The notes under the pieces are model-generated. The model ran no database searches, was not told the DNA's origin, and saw nothing but the letters and a program-made list of their open reading frames with translations. The position numbers were made by a program, and so were the translations under genes. From Bacteroidota bacterium (GTDB taxonomy: Bacteria > Bacteroidota > Bacteroidia > Flavobacteriales_D > Sanyastnellaceae), in the NCBI GenBank assembly GCA_027624855.1, contig JAQBTQ010000004.1, forward strand, positions 57,908 through 121,907: a stretch of DNA of 64,000 nucleotides. Reading direction: 5' to 3'. Shown piece by piece: positions 37,343 through 46,422 of the stretch (positions within the stretch are counted from its first letter, which is position 1; each line of letters starts with the position of its first letter).

Positions 37343-39797
37343 GGGTAAGTTCAAATCTAAAACGTCGTTTTGGTCATCCTTCGTCTTTCGAGCGGGGATT
37401 TTCCGTGTTCTATTGTGGATAATCAGTCCGGCTTTGGTCGTTGCCCAATCTGCCGTTGAAGACTCATTATCAACCAATTCGAAGGATGCGTTCGAGGTCA
37501 CTTGGGGGGCATTGGATTCGTCTTTCATGAATCCCATTCGCGCAGAAGTAGAACTCTTTGGTGGTGCTTTTGTGGCATTGGATGATATCCGCTTGGAGGC
37601 TGATTATATCATTTATCGTTCGGAAGAAAATCAAGCTTGTGCCTATGGCCGTAAAGATTCAACAGGGGCTTGGGTTGGTCGTCCCGTGTTGACCCAAGGA
37701 GGACAAACGTTTGAACAGGATGAGTTGTGTTTTGATTTAAAGTCACGACGTGGCTTGAGTAAACATGCTGTCACCGTTCAAGGCGAGGCGGTATTTCATG
37801 CTGAACTAGCCAAGAGGCAGGCCAATGAGCGAATTCACGTGTCCAATGCGAAATTCACTACGTGCGATGCGGAAAACCCTCATTTTCATTTTCATTTGAA
37901 GCGAGCGGTCATGATTCCAGGAGAAAAGGTGGTTTCAGGCCCTTTTTATCTAAAATTCAGAAAAATACCTACCCCATTGGCGCTCCCGTTTGGCTGGTTT
38001 CCGACCCCGCCAGAAAAGAAAAGCCATGGGCTATTGATGCCAGGATACGGCGATGGTGGAAACCTGGGGTTTTTCTTGAAAGATTTGGGGTATTACGTGC
38101 CCATTGGAGAATACGCTGATACCCGACTCACAGGAGATATATACACTGGGGGGTCTTGGGCCATTCGAAGCAGCACGAACTACAAGGTTCGCTATTGGGC
38201 AAGTGGTAATTTGAATTTGAGTTATCAGCAGCAGCGAATTGGGTTTACAGGGCTTCCGAGTCTTTCGAAGCAAAATCAGTTTTTTGTGCGATGGACACAC
38301 AATCAAGATAGCAAGGCAAAACCGAATAGCCGGTTTAACACCAGTGTCAATTTTGGGTCCAACAATCATTTCCAATCCAACCTGAGCAGTTCACAACAGG
38401 ACTATTTGACCAATACATTTCAATCAAGTGTTCAATGGTCCCGTTCTTTTCCAGGCAGGCCATTCAACGTTGCGGTCAGTGCCAGGCACGCCCAGAATTC
38501 CCAAACTGGAAATGTCGACTTGACCTTACCCGCTCTGACGTTGAATTTGCAGCGAACGAGCTTGGCAAAACTTCTCGGATCGTCCAATGTCCGGAGTCGA
38601 CTGCTTGATGAAATTGCGATAACGGGGTCTACCCGATTTGAACAAACCATGCAAGCTCCAGACAGCGTATTCCTCTCTGGTGATTGGGATCAAGTTTCTT
38701 TTAGAAATGGGATCAAGCACTCCGCATCGGCTTCGAGTCAGATGCGCCTCGGTTTTGTGAGCGTAACGCCATCATTCAGTTACAATGAATTTTGGGCGTT
38801 TGAAACGTTGGATGGTTCATTGGAAGCAACTGACGAGGGCGTCATACAAGTGCTTGATACGCTTTCAGGCTTTCAGGCTACGCGAGATTGGCGAATTGCT
38901 GCCAATGCCAGCACCCGATTTTATGGGACATTTGAGCGGGGAAAGGATCGCAGGGTGCAGGCCATCCGGCATGTCATCAGTCCAACCATGGGGCTGAGTT
39001 ATACCCCAGAGCAAACGCGAAATCAAGTCGTGAGTTTGAATGACGAATTATGGGAATTCAATCCCTACAGTTTGAATCGATTCAATCCACAAGATATTCG
39101 GGCTTCTGGTGCCATCAATCTGGGCATCGCTCAAAACCTGGAAGCAAAAGTTCGGGATGCTGAAACAGATGAGGTGCGCAAAGTCCGTATCATTGATAAT
39201 CTGGTCACTTCTGCCAACTACAACTTGATTGCAGATTCTTTGGGGTTGAGTGATATCAACACCCGTGCGAACACCGATTTATTCAATCGAATGCGGATCA
39301 ATGTCGGGGTAACGCACAGTGCGTATGCTCGAGATTCCACAGGGCAACGAATTGATGAATTTCTCTGGAATCAAGGAGATGGTTTATTGCGATTAACAAA
39401 AGCCAATGCAGCTTTTGGTAGCAATTTTTCTGGAGGACAAGAAACCCAGTTTCCATGGGATTGCCGGGTGGATTACAATTTGGATTTACGAAAAAACTGG
39501 CTCACCGAAGCACAAATGGATACACTCATTATGTCTCAATCCGCGCGAGTTCGGGGGTCCGTTCGGTTGGCAGAACGGTGGCGTTTTGACGTGAACGGAG
39601 GCTACGATTTAATCAATCGGGAATTGACGCCAACTCAGGTCGACATCTATTGCGATTTGCATTGTTGGGAATTGTCAGTGAATTGGGTGCCCATTGGCAT
39701 CCGAAAGAGCATTTACGTTCGATTGAACATCAAAGCGGCCATGCTGAAGGACCTCAAGCTCGAATTCCGAGACAGCGATTTACCGTTCCTTTATTAA
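37341..39797 (+). CDS. lptD: LPS-assembly outer membrane protein LptD
   Basis: An 818-residue outer-membrane protein that inserts lipopolysaccharide into the outer leaflet. The signal peptide (about residues 1-36) ends near LVVAQS. An OstA-like beta-taco N-domain (about 50-200, with YGRKDSTGAWVGRPVLTQGG) precedes the large C-terminal barrel with alternating aromatic strands, ending in a short membrane-strand-like tail. The start at 37341 is chosen because residues before it are basic and lack signal character; the longer frame from 37233 runs antisense over the amidase. No LptE is adjacent. Confidence 0.88.
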   Translation: MGKFKSKTSFWSSFVFRAGIFRVLLWIISPALVVAQSAVEDSLSTNSKDAFEVTWGALDSSFMNPIRAEVELFGGAFVALDDIRLEADYIIYRSEENQACAYGRKDSTGAWVGRPVLTQGGQTFEQDELCFDLKSRRGLSKHAVTVQGEAVFHAELAKRQANERIHVSNAKFTTCDAENPHFHFHLKRAVMIPGEKVVSGPFYLKFRKIPTPLALPFGWFPTPPEKKSHGLLMPGYGDGGNLGFFLKDLGYYVPIGEYADTRLTGDIYTGGSWAIRSSTNYKVRYWASGNLNLSYQQQRIGFTGLPSLSKQNQFFVRWTHNQDSKAKPNSRFNTSVNFGSNNHFQSNLSSSQQDYLTNTFQSSVQWSRSFPGRPFNVAVSARHAQNSQTGNVDLTLPALTLNLQRTSLAKLLGSSNVRSRLLDEIAITGSTRFEQTMQAPDSVFLSGDWDQVSFRNGIKHSASASSQMRLGFVSVTPSFSYNEFWAFETLDGSLEATDEGVIQVLDTLSGFQATRDWRIAANASTRFYGTFERGKDRRVQAIRHVISPTMGLSYTPEQTRNQVVSLNDELWEFNPYSLNRFNPQDIRASGAINLGIAQNLEAKVRDAETDEVRKVRIIDNLVTSANYNLIADSLGLSDINTRANTDLFNRMRINVGVTHSAYARDSTGQRIDEFLWNQGDGLLRLTKANAAFGSNFSGGQETQFPWDCRVDYNLDLRKNWLTEAQMDTLIMSQSARVRGSVRLAERWRFDVNGGYDLINRELTPTQVDIYCDLHCWELSVNWVPIGIRKSIYVRLNIKAAMLKDLKLEFRDSDLPFLY

Positions 39798-39823
39798 ACC
39801 CATCGGCATTGATTCCATTGGAT

Positions 39824-39988
39824 TCAACGGGCGAACCAACGAATCAGCATGACCACTAAGCATCCGATGAACATCAGGAAGCTGATTTTATTGACCCCAT
39901 GCATCATGCGCAAGCTGATTCCTGCTTCGGGATCACGATGAAACAAGTTCATCGGATTGATATAGTACAAGACTTTCTTGAAAAACAT
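39824..39988 (-). CDS. Small membrane protein, DUF6728-like
   Basis: A 54-residue protein read from the ATG at 39988 to TGA at 39824-39826, too short for most ORF filters. A basic N-terminus (MFFKKVLYYINPMNLFH) is followed by MMHGVNKISFLMF and a single hydrophobic segment (about residues 34-50), ending RWFAR. The MHGxNxISxLMF core is, as I remember it, that of the DUF6728 family of Bacteroidota. It sits between the convergent lptD end and ridA, nine bases after ridA, so it is probably co-transcribed with ridA. The function is unknown. Confidence 0.7.
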   Translation of the reverse strand: MFFKKVLYYINPMNLFHRDPEAGISLRMMHGVNKISFLMFIGCLVVMLIRWFAR

Positions 39989-39997
39989 GATGCAAAA

Positions 39998-40381
39998 TTA
40001 GTTATTGCGATAAGCAATGACGGAGATTTCAACCCGCGAACCTTTTGGAAGCCCTTTGACGAATACCGCCTCCCGAGCTGGGAATGGCTCTGGCATGATT
40101 GTTCGATACGTTTGATCCATACCAGAATAATCATCCGAATCAATCAGAAAAACGGTTGCTTTTACCACGTGATTCAAACTTAACCCTGCAGCTTCGAGGA
40201 TTCGAGCAACATTTGAAAGGCTCTGAGCTGTTGCGGATTCGATGGAGGAGCTAACCAATTCTCCAGACGCTGGATCCATAGGAATTTGTCCACTTACAAA
40301 GGTCAAGTCGCCGGCGTTAACCGCCTGGCTATACGCTGCCACGGGAGCAGCAGCTTTTGAGGAGGAAACAGAATCAGACAT
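39998..40381 (-). CDS. ridA: RidA family reactive intermediate deaminase
   Basis: A 127-residue trimer-forming enzyme that hydrolyses toxic enamine/imine products of PLP enzymes. YSQAVNAGDLTFVSGQIPMDP and the substrate-binding Arg in GSRVEISVIA are typical, as is FPAREAVFVKGLPKG. It is divergent from pabA with about 50 bases between starts and followed by the DUF6728-like gene. The function follows from the family. Confidence 0.95.
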   Translation of the reverse strand: MSDSVSSSKAAAPVAAYSQAVNAGDLTFVSGQIPMDPASGELVSSSIESATAQSLSNVARILEAAGLSLNHVVKATVFLIDSDDYSGMDQTYRTIMPEPFPAREAVFVKGLPKGSRVEISVIAYRNN

Positions 40382-40431
40382 GCGACGAATCTACGTCAGG
40401 TTTTCCCACCTTTGCATTAAGAAGTACGCAG

Positions 40432-41097
40432 ATGCGCATATTATTGGTAGATAACTTCGATTCTTTTACTTGGAACATTCAACATCTCTTGGTCAGCGCT
40501 GGGGTTGAAGTGGAGGTGATTCGCAATGACGTGGTCAACCCACAAGGCATCATGCAATTTGACGGAGTCATTTTATCTCCAGGCCCAGGTTTGCCAAAAG
40601 AAGCAGGTCAGTTGATGCAGATCTTACCCATCGCCGTGGCCCATAAAACACCATTGCTTGGAGTTTGCTTGGGCATGCAGGCCATCGCCGAACATTTTGG
40701 CGGGACCCTTCAGAACCTGAATCAGGTGTTGCATGGTCAACAAACGCGGATTACCAAGTTTGAATCGGTTGGAATTTTTGACTCGCTGGAAGCTCCCTTT
40801 GAGGTTGGGCATTACCACAGTTGGATTGTCAATGAAGTCCAATTGCCCTCGAACTTGAAGATTACGGCTTGGAATGATATGGGCCTTCCAATGGCACTGA
40901 TGCATCAAAATTTGCCCATTCAAGGTGTTCAATTTCATCCGGAATCGGTGTTGACTCCCGTTGGTCGGGAGTTACTGGATAACTGGATTCAAAGTGTTGC
41001 AGAAGTTCGCTTGCATCATCCGGCCAAACTTTCAGGGATCCCTGTGGTTTTGGGTGAGGAATGGTCAAAAAAAAACCCGCATGAAGCGGGTTTTTGA
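40432..41097 (+). CDS. pabA: Glutamine amidotransferase, aminodeoxychorismate/anthranilate synthase component II
   Basis: A 221-residue class I amidotransferase supplying ammonia for 4-amino-4-deoxychorismate or anthranilate. MRILLVDNFDSFTWN, the nucleophile Cys79 in GVCLGMQAI and the HPES motif in VQFHPESVLT complete the active site. PabA and TrpG cannot be separated by sequence alone; no trp gene is nearby, which favours folate. The C-terminus is about 30 residues longer than usual, and its last codons (KKNPHEAGF) are encoded by the terminator hairpin at 41071-41095. The start is set at 40432; the frame upstream overlaps ridA. Confidence 0.93.
   Translation: MRILLVDNFDSFTWNIQHLLVSAGVEVEVIRNDVVNPQGIMQFDGVILSPGPGLPKEAGQLMQILPIAVAHKTPLLGVCLGMQAIAEHFGGTLQNLNQVLHGQQTRITKFESVGIFDSLEAPFEVGHYHSWIVNEVQLPSNLKITAWNDMGLPMALMHQNLPIQGVQFHPESVLTPVGRELLDNWIQSVAEVRLHHPAKLSGIPVVLGEEWSKKNPHEAGF
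41071..41095 (+). terminator. Intrinsic terminator embedded in the end of pabA
   Basis: A perfect ten-pair stem AAAAACCCGC/GCGGGTTTTT with loop ATGAA. The whole hairpin is coding: its codons give the last residues of PabA, and the stop TGA (41095-41097) overlaps the last T of the T-run. Confidence 0.85.
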
Positions 41098-41144
41098 TGG
41101 GGTATTTTTTGATTGCGATATCGAAGATCGCGCAATCGAAATCG

Positions 41145-41726
41145 TTATTGCTTGCGGTACGTTGACATCACTTCATCAAACGTTTGTTTGAATTGGTCGT
41201 AGTTGTAATCGGCACGAATCCGCTCTTCATTTTTGAGGCCTTCCACATATCGATTCGCGATGTCTGCTCCGCTTAGTTCGAGCGCTAGATAAGCGGTGAA
41301 TTTGTTTCCATCCGCTGAAACGGTTAGTTTTTCGCAAATCGGTTTGGTACCGACCAGTGCTTCGTTAACGATTGATCGTGTCAATTCATTGAAAACGGTT
41401 GTGACTTCGTCGTTGCTGCCAAATCCCATTTGTGTGGCTTGATTTTCTGCAACCACCTCAACGACCGTTTTCAAGCTTGCTGCCAAGTCACTTTCCGCCA
41501 ATCGCCGAGCAATGGAACGTGCGACTTCTCTTCTCTCACTGGTACCGGTAGCACTGGCTCGGAAATGATCATCGTCGCTGATGTAGTCATCTCCAAAGCA
41601 ATATTCTACAACCTCGCGCTCTCCGCGATTTTCTGGAGTGGAAACAGCGTCTTTTTTGCCTTTACAACCGGTCAAAAGTCCTGCGCCAATGGCGAAGACA
41701 ACAAGAGGAAATAATTTATTTTTCAT
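41145..41726 (-). CDS. LPP20-like lipoprotein
   Basis: A 193-residue lipoprotein. The signal ends at LLTGC. The body has REVARSIARRLAESDLAASL and EVVAENQATQM, the pattern of the LPP20/flgO-like fold in which repeated RxxArxxA segments build an alpha/beta sandwich. It starts at the ATG at 41726; the in-frame TTG at 41747 is a weaker choice. It is the last member of a three-lipoprotein cluster. It probably binds a periplasmic or outer-membrane partner; the function is unknown. Confidence 0.78.
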   Translation of the reverse strand: MKNKLFPLVVFAIGAGLLTGCKGKKDAVSTPENRGEREVVEYCFGDDYISDDDHFRASATGTSERREVARSIARRLAESDLAASLKTVVEVVAENQATQMGFGSNDEVTTVFNELTRSIVNEALVGTKPICEKLTVSADGNKFTAYLALELSGADIANRYVEGLKNEERIRADYNYDQFKQTFDEVMSTYRKQ

Positions 41727-41814
41727 GGTTTTTGATGTTCGTTTCAAGGTGAGCTATTGCTATGACGGTGTCAATTAGCGTGCCAAATTTTTTCAAATAT
41801 GGTGAATCGTAGGA

Positions 41815-43191
41815 TTATCGATACAGTGCTTGAATGAGTTTCTTCAAAAATACCCCTTGGATTTCCAATTGGGCTTTGCGGTATGCCTCGGCATGAGCTG
41901 CTTCCCAATTGAGCTGTACACCTTTCACGTCGGTCAGGTTTTGTTGGAGAACGGGCTTCCCCTCGGAGGTTTTGAGGACTGCGGTTGCATTGAGTAGTAC
42001 CGTGTAAAAACCCGCAGCTGATCCAGCTTCGCGTGTGTCCGCATCCAATTCGAGGATGAGGTCCGCGGCTGAAGCGTCGTTGACCCACTCAATTCCTTGC
42101 GCATTGAGCCCTTGTGCAATGGCGTTATTAAGCACGTTGGTGGCGTTGGTCTGGCCCTTCGTGCGCTCATTTCCCTGGATGAATACGATTGGTGCTCGTA
42201 AATAAACTGGAATCGTAAGGCTCGGTGTGGGAAGGTTTTTGATGAGTTCATGCACATGCGACTCCTTGATGCGAGGAACCAATTGTTCAAAGCGAATCTC
42301 CATTCGCACTTCTGTTGAAGCCAATCCAGGTTCAAATTGTCCCAATTCAATGGAACAGACGCCATCGGCATTCGTTTCCCGTAGATCCGTCCTAGGGAGG
42401 GTGCCTTTGTTGTATCGAGACCATACAGGTACTTGTGCGGCCGGATTGCCATGGAATTTGACACTGCAGCCCAATTCGCCGGAATAACGATTGGCATAAG
42501 TCAACATGACCTGGGAGGCCGAGGCAGTCATTTCAATGGAGGATAATACTTGGGTTATGCCCTCGAGGCAGGCACGATCCAAGGTGATGGTGGTTTGATT
42601 CGGGGTGGTCCATTGATTCAATTCGCCCCAGTACTTTTCCATGGATTCAAGCGCACGGACATAAAAATCGAGTGATGCAGCAACCCTGCCATTCGCTTGC
42701 GCTTCATTTGCAGCTTGCCAATACCCTCCAGCAATGTCTAGCGTCGCCTTTTTTCGTTCATTTCGAATGCGCTTGTAAGTGGCCTCACTGAGTCGAAAAT
42801 ACACCCATACGTCAGTGCCATTTTCATATTCTTCGATCAATTCATATCCTTCTAGGTCCTCTGAACTGACACTTTTGATGTTTTCAGAGAAATTCTCACC
42901 TGAAATGCCCTGGTACTGCGTCATATTGAGGATAGAAGTGGATTCGATGACTACGCGGATTTGGCTTGAAATGTCTGAAAGTGCACGGTTTCTTGCCATG
43001 TTCTTTGCGTCCTCGCCATGTTGAATCTTGTTTGCACTGGCGATGCCAGTGTAATATCCGGGTATGTTGGGGCGATCGGACACCCAAGCTGGTGGTTCTG
43101 CCCATTGTTTGTTTCCAGCACATTGCGTCATGACGAGTGCCACAGCCATGAGCATGAATGAGTGAAAACAACGAATCCTTAAGGAGGTCAT
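41815..43191 (-). CDS. LPP20-like lipoprotein, large
   Basis: A 458-residue lipoprotein with a signal ending at VMTQC. The first 140 residues include AEPPAWVSDRP, GYYTGIASANK and ARNRALSDISSQIRV, the hallmark of the LPP20 fold (the WV/P and RALxDI patterns). The C-terminal third repeats a similar fold (ADLILELDADTREAG, then AYRKAQLEIQG). It overlaps the CsgG-like gene by four bases (ATGA), so the two are made together, presumably in equal amounts. The function is unknown; outer-membrane inner-leaflet anchoring is likely. Confidence 0.8.
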   Translation of the reverse strand: MTSLRIRCFHSFMLMAVALVMTQCAGNKQWAEPPAWVSDRPNIPGYYTGIASANKIQHGEDAKNMARNRALSDISSQIRVVIESTSILNMTQYQGISGENFSENIKSVSSEDLEGYELIEEYENGTDVWVYFRLSEATYKRIRNERKKATLDIAGGYWQAANEAQANGRVAASLDFYVRALESMEKYWGELNQWTTPNQTTITLDRACLEGITQVLSSIEMTASASQVMLTYANRYSGELGCSVKFHGNPAAQVPVWSRYNKGTLPRTDLRETNADGVCSIELGQFEPGLASTEVRMEIRFEQLVPRIKESHVHELIKNLPTPSLTIPVYLRAPIVFIQGNERTKGQTNATNVLNNAIAQGLNAQGIEWVNDASAADLILELDADTREAGSAAGFYTVLLNATAVLKTSEGKPVLQQNLTDVKGVQLNWEAAHAEAYRKAQLEIQGVFLKKLIQALYR

Positions 43192-44564
43192 GGCACCAAT
43201 CGTTTCAACTCAGTTTCGACCACTCCTTGAATCGCATGGGCGCAATCTTCGACCAACGCATCGACCATACTTGTTTCAGAATTCAATTCTGTGCGGCCAT
43301 TCATTTTTTGGATGAGGGCATTTCTTCCTGAGCGATTGACATTGCCATTCGATGACGCTGGGAATAGATTTTTTGCGTTGCCACTGTATCGCACATACTC
43401 AATATCGTCTCGACTGCTTCGCGTTAATAATTCGGTAACCTCAGTTTTCCCTGTTTCCAATGAAATCAATTGAATCTGAACGGTGACGTCTACAGCCCTC
43501 GATCGAGAATACTCCTGGTAAACCACAGTCCGATACTTGGTTTCGTTCACTTTTTTTCCATCTTCATTGACTTTCGGCACCAAATAGCTCTCAAAACCTG
43601 TGATGTCTCTTTTCTGAAGGCTCGACGTTCGCACATCGCAGGAGATAACCGTTCCCTTGAGAATGGCTTTGGCTCCGAGCATGCTCCCAACCTCTACCGC
43701 ACTGTTGCCATCCAATACTCCACTCAAGGCCAATTTCTGCTCTTTTAAAATCAACGCTTGATTTTCTCGGTCTACCAAAATCAGGAAAGGATCTTGGCTG
43801 TCTGAGATGGCTTGTTGAACGAATGAACGGAGTTTGGTCTCCATGCCAGATCGGTTTGAGCCATTTTCAAATGCAACCAATGCGATGGGATAGCGCCCCT
43901 TTTCCAGCGCCGTGTTTTTCAATTCCAGAACATCTTTGTATCCAGCATCACGTTGCTCGATTCGCTCGAGTGCATTCAAAGCTGTTCTCCAGCGTTCTGC
44001 TTCTAAACCTAGAGTCGCCTCGCGATACAGGGGCTCGCAAAATGCTACATTGGCCAGTTGTGCAGCATCCAGATAATCGGGCTGGAGCCGAATGATTTCA
44101 TCGAAGTTGGTTTGAGCTCCAGCAAAATCCTCCTTTTCCAACGCTTGCATCCCAAGGGTGTAGAGGTCATCGAGGTGAGCGTTTTTTACCTGATTAAATG
44201 CGATCCGCGAGGTTTCAGGAAAAATCAGCCGGATACCCAATTGCTCGATTTTTGCATGATATGTTTCAGCTGTTTCGTAGGCTGTCACGGCTCGTCCGCG
44301 GTTTTTAGCCAATCGAGCTTCGTCAAAAGTTCTCAGGTGATCATTCAATACCCATTGACCCGCTCGCTGCATGCCAGCGAGCGCATCGGGATTCGCTCGG
44401 TTTTTCATAACGGCGGTATAGAAAAACCCAGCAGCCTGTTCCATCATGCCCACCTCTTCCATTTTGATTCCCCGCTTGACATAAGCTTTTGATCCCGAGC
44501 ATCCATAGCCCAAGACTATGCTCAACGTCAAACCAATAAACCAAGTAATTCGAATCGGGGTCAT
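43188..44564 (-). CDS. CsgG-like lipoprotein with TPR-like repeats
   Basis: A 458-residue lipoprotein. The signal ends at VLGYGC. Residues about 30-225 are helical repeats of TPR type (MQALEKEDFAGAQTNFDEIIRLQPDYLD, cited by its ends). Residues about 225-350 resemble the CsgG/LpoB nucleotide-binding-like alpha/beta fold (YPIALVAFENGSNRSG, SMLGAKAILKGTVI). It leads a run of three lipoproteins. Similar CsgG proteins form secretion pores or regulate penicillin-binding proteins; which applies is unknown. Confidence 0.8.
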   Translation of the reverse strand: MTPIRITWFIGLTLSIVLGYGCSGSKAYVKRGIKMEEVGMMEQAAGFFYTAVMKNRANPDALAGMQRAGQWVLNDHLRTFDEARLAKNRGRAVTAYETAETYHAKIEQLGIRLIFPETSRIAFNQVKNAHLDDLYTLGMQALEKEDFAGAQTNFDEIIRLQPDYLDAAQLANVAFCEPLYREATLGLEAERWRTALNALERIEQRDAGYKDVLELKNTALEKGRYPIALVAFENGSNRSGMETKLRSFVQQAISDSQDPFLILVDRENQALILKEQKLALSGVLDGNSAVEVGSMLGAKAILKGTVISCDVRTSSLQKRDITGFESYLVPKVNEDGKKVNETKYRTVVYQEYSRSRAVDVTVQIQLISLETGKTEVTELLTRSSRDDIEYVRYSGNAKNLFPASSNGNVNRSGRNALIQKMNGRTELNSETSMVDALVEDCAHAIQGVVETELKRLVP

Positions 44565-44643
44565 GCCCTAAAATTTGAGTCTGCAAGTTAAGGTCTTCCG
44601 AGAATGAATAAAGCGAAATTCGTGCCAACCTAAAAACCCTGAG

Positions 44644-44651
44644 TACATTTG
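44644..44651 (+). promoter_or_regulatory. Candidate -7 box before the saccharopine dehydrogenase-like gene
   Basis: TACATTTG matches TAnnTTTG, 17 bases before the ATG at 44669. Its position would place transcription start at or after the in-frame GTG at 44654, supporting the ATG at 44669 as start. A clear -33 TTTG is missing. Confidence 0.38.
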
Positions 44652-44668
44652 AGGTGCAATCGGATATC

Positions 44669-46015
44669 ATGGAAGGGAAACATAAAATTTTGATTTTGGG
44701 TGCGGGCCGATCCAGCTCATCTCTGATTTCAGAGCTCTTGAACCGTTCAGAGGCAAATCATTGGCAGGTATTCGTCGGGGATGTGGATTTGGATACGGCA
44801 CGTGTGAAGTGCGGTGACCATCCATCGGCGGTTCCCTTTCGCATCGACCCTCAAGACGCCACTGAGCGCAATGAGCACATTGCTTCTTCTGACCTGGTGA
44901 TTTCGATGTTGCCGGCTTTTCTGCATCCGGAAATTGCCAGGGTCGCTATTGACGCTGGAGTTTCTGTGATTACACCGAGCTACTTAAGTGAAGAAATGAG
45001 CGCGCTTCATGAAGATGCGATCCGAGCGGACGTGCTTGTTTTGAATGAGATTGGCCTGGATCCAGGCATAGACCACTTGAGTGCCAAGTTGATTATGGAC
45101 CGAATCGAATCGGAGGGGGGCGTCATTGAGGAATTTGAATCGTATTGTGGTGGGTTGATTGCCCCGGAATCCGATGATAACCCGTGGCATTACAAATTCA
45201 GTTGGAATCCACGCAATGTTGTATTGGCAGGGCAAGGTGGGGCAGCGACTTTTTTGTCAGGTGGCAAAACCCGATTGGTTCCGCCTCACCGCACATTTCA
45301 AAATCCGACGCTTATCGAAGTGGATGGATTGGAATTTGAGGGCTATCCCAATCGGGATTCAATTTCCTATGAATCCATTTATGGATTGAAAGGTGTCAAG
45401 ACGTTGATTAGAGGAACTTTAAGGGGAAAGGGTTATTGTGCGGGGTGGGATTCTTTGATTCAATTGGGATGTGTGCGAGATGATGTTTCATTGAATTGGC
45501 CTTCTGGAATTTCCTGGGCGGATTGGATGCGAACGTTCATCCCTTCCGAGCTCATGAACCTGACCATACGTGATGGCCTTCGCGAGTTATTATCACTGGA
45601 TGCACCAACGTTGGATCGATTGGAATGGTTGGGATTGTTCGATGAGACCTCTGGACCCAAAAAGCTTCAAGGCACCCCAGCTCAAATACTCCAATCCCTG
45701 TTGGAGGAGCGATGGAAGTTGCAGCCAAATGACCGTGATATGATCGTCATGTGGCATCGGTTCAATTATCTATTGAAAGGTGAGCGTCATGAAATCATCA
45801 GTTCGTTTCGTCTTGAAGGAAGGGATGCTGTTTACACGGGTATGTCCGATACAGTGGGTTGGCCCATTGCCATTGCGGCAGAAGCCTTCATGCAAGGACG
45901 GTTCAGTCAACGTGGGGTCTGTATTCCGCTTGAAGAATCCTTTTACTCTGTGATTATGCCCAAGTTGGAAGCCATGGGCATTCGCTTTTCAGAATCACAT
46001 CGCATATGTTGTTGA
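44669..46015 (+). CDS. Saccharopine dehydrogenase-like NAD(P)-binding oxidoreductase
   Basis: A 448-residue cytoplasmic enzyme. KILILGAGRSSSSLISELL is the Rossmann NAD(P) site; NEIGLDPGIDHLSAK is the LYS9/saccharopine reductase signature, and SYCGGLIAPESDDNPWHYKFSWNPRN, cited by its ends, is also typical. Such enzymes interconvert saccharopine and aminoadipate semialdehyde plus glutamate, here perhaps in lysine degradation. No lysine-ketoglutarate reductase partner is nearby. The ATG at 44669 is preferred over a GTG at 44654. It overlaps the next gene by ten bases. Confidence 0.88.
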   Translation: MEGKHKILILGAGRSSSSLISELLNRSEANHWQVFVGDVDLDTARVKCGDHPSAVPFRIDPQDATERNEHIASSDLVISMLPAFLHPEIARVAIDAGVSVITPSYLSEEMSALHEDAIRADVLVLNEIGLDPGIDHLSAKLIMDRIESEGGVIEEFESYCGGLIAPESDDNPWHYKFSWNPRNVVLAGQGGAATFLSGGKTRLVPPHRTFQNPTLIEVDGLEFEGYPNRDSISYESIYGLKGVKTLIRGTLRGKGYCAGWDSLIQLGCVRDDVSLNWPSGISWADWMRTFIPSELMNLTIRDGLRELLSLDAPTLDRLEWLGLFDETSGPKKLQGTPAQILQSLLEERWKLQPNDRDMIVMWHRFNYLLKGERHEIISSFRLEGRDAVYTGMSDTVGWPIAIAAEAFMQGRFSQRGVCIPLEESFYSVIMPKLEAMGIRFSESHRICC

Positions 46016-46422
46016 ATCTTCTAATGATATGTTGCGGATGTGCAGGCGCGCCAGAAATCCCTGTCGACCAAAAGGTGGATGGGGATTGGGTCAAAGCGGC
46101 GATAGAATGGAGACTGAATACGGGAACTGATCGCTGCGGAGAAGTTGGTAAAGCTGTGGACGCACTCTCGCTGGAGTGGATTGCTCATTCAACAGAAGTG
46201 GTGATACGTTTGGACACGGATGAGTGGCAATTCCTTCGTGTTTATCAAGAATTCAAGTTTCCCATGATCCAGTTGTTGGCTTTCGCACAATTGAACGAAA
46301 CCCCGATGGATCAAGAGGAAATCAGAAAGAAAATGCGCAAAGTGATACGAAGGACGAAATCAGTTCCCTACCGTCGTATTCGACCTTACCTACACGCAAG
46401 CGAAGGCGATGGAAGTCATTGA
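46006..46422 (+). CDS. Hypothetical short lipoprotein-like protein
   Basis: I do not recognise this 138-residue protein. Its N-terminus (MLLNLLMICCGCAGAP) is hydrophobic with three cysteines and could be a short lipoprotein signal, with C10 or C12 as anchor. The rest is charged with no clear motif; residues 65-100 suggest an amphipathic helix (RVYQEFKFPMIQLLAFAQL). The tail is basic (RKKMRKVIRRTKSVPYRRIR). It overlaps the end of the saccharopine dehydrogenase-like gene by ten bases, so translation is probably coupled. Confidence 0.5.
   Translation: MLLNLLMICCGCAGAPEIPVDQKVDGDWVKAAIEWRLNTGTDRCGEVGKAVDALSLEWIAHSTEVVIRLDTDEWQFLRVYQEFKFPMIQLLAFAQLNETPMDQEEIRKKMRKVIRRTKSVPYRRIRPYLHASEGDGSH

Noticed and set aside
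41399..41405. TTGTGAC within the LPP20-like gene
   Set aside because: No second box at the required spacing, and inside a coding sequence.
41934..42497. 187-residue minus-strand frame within the large LPP20-like gene
   Set aside because: An out-of-frame shadow of the lipoprotein gene on the same strand, without a signal sequence.
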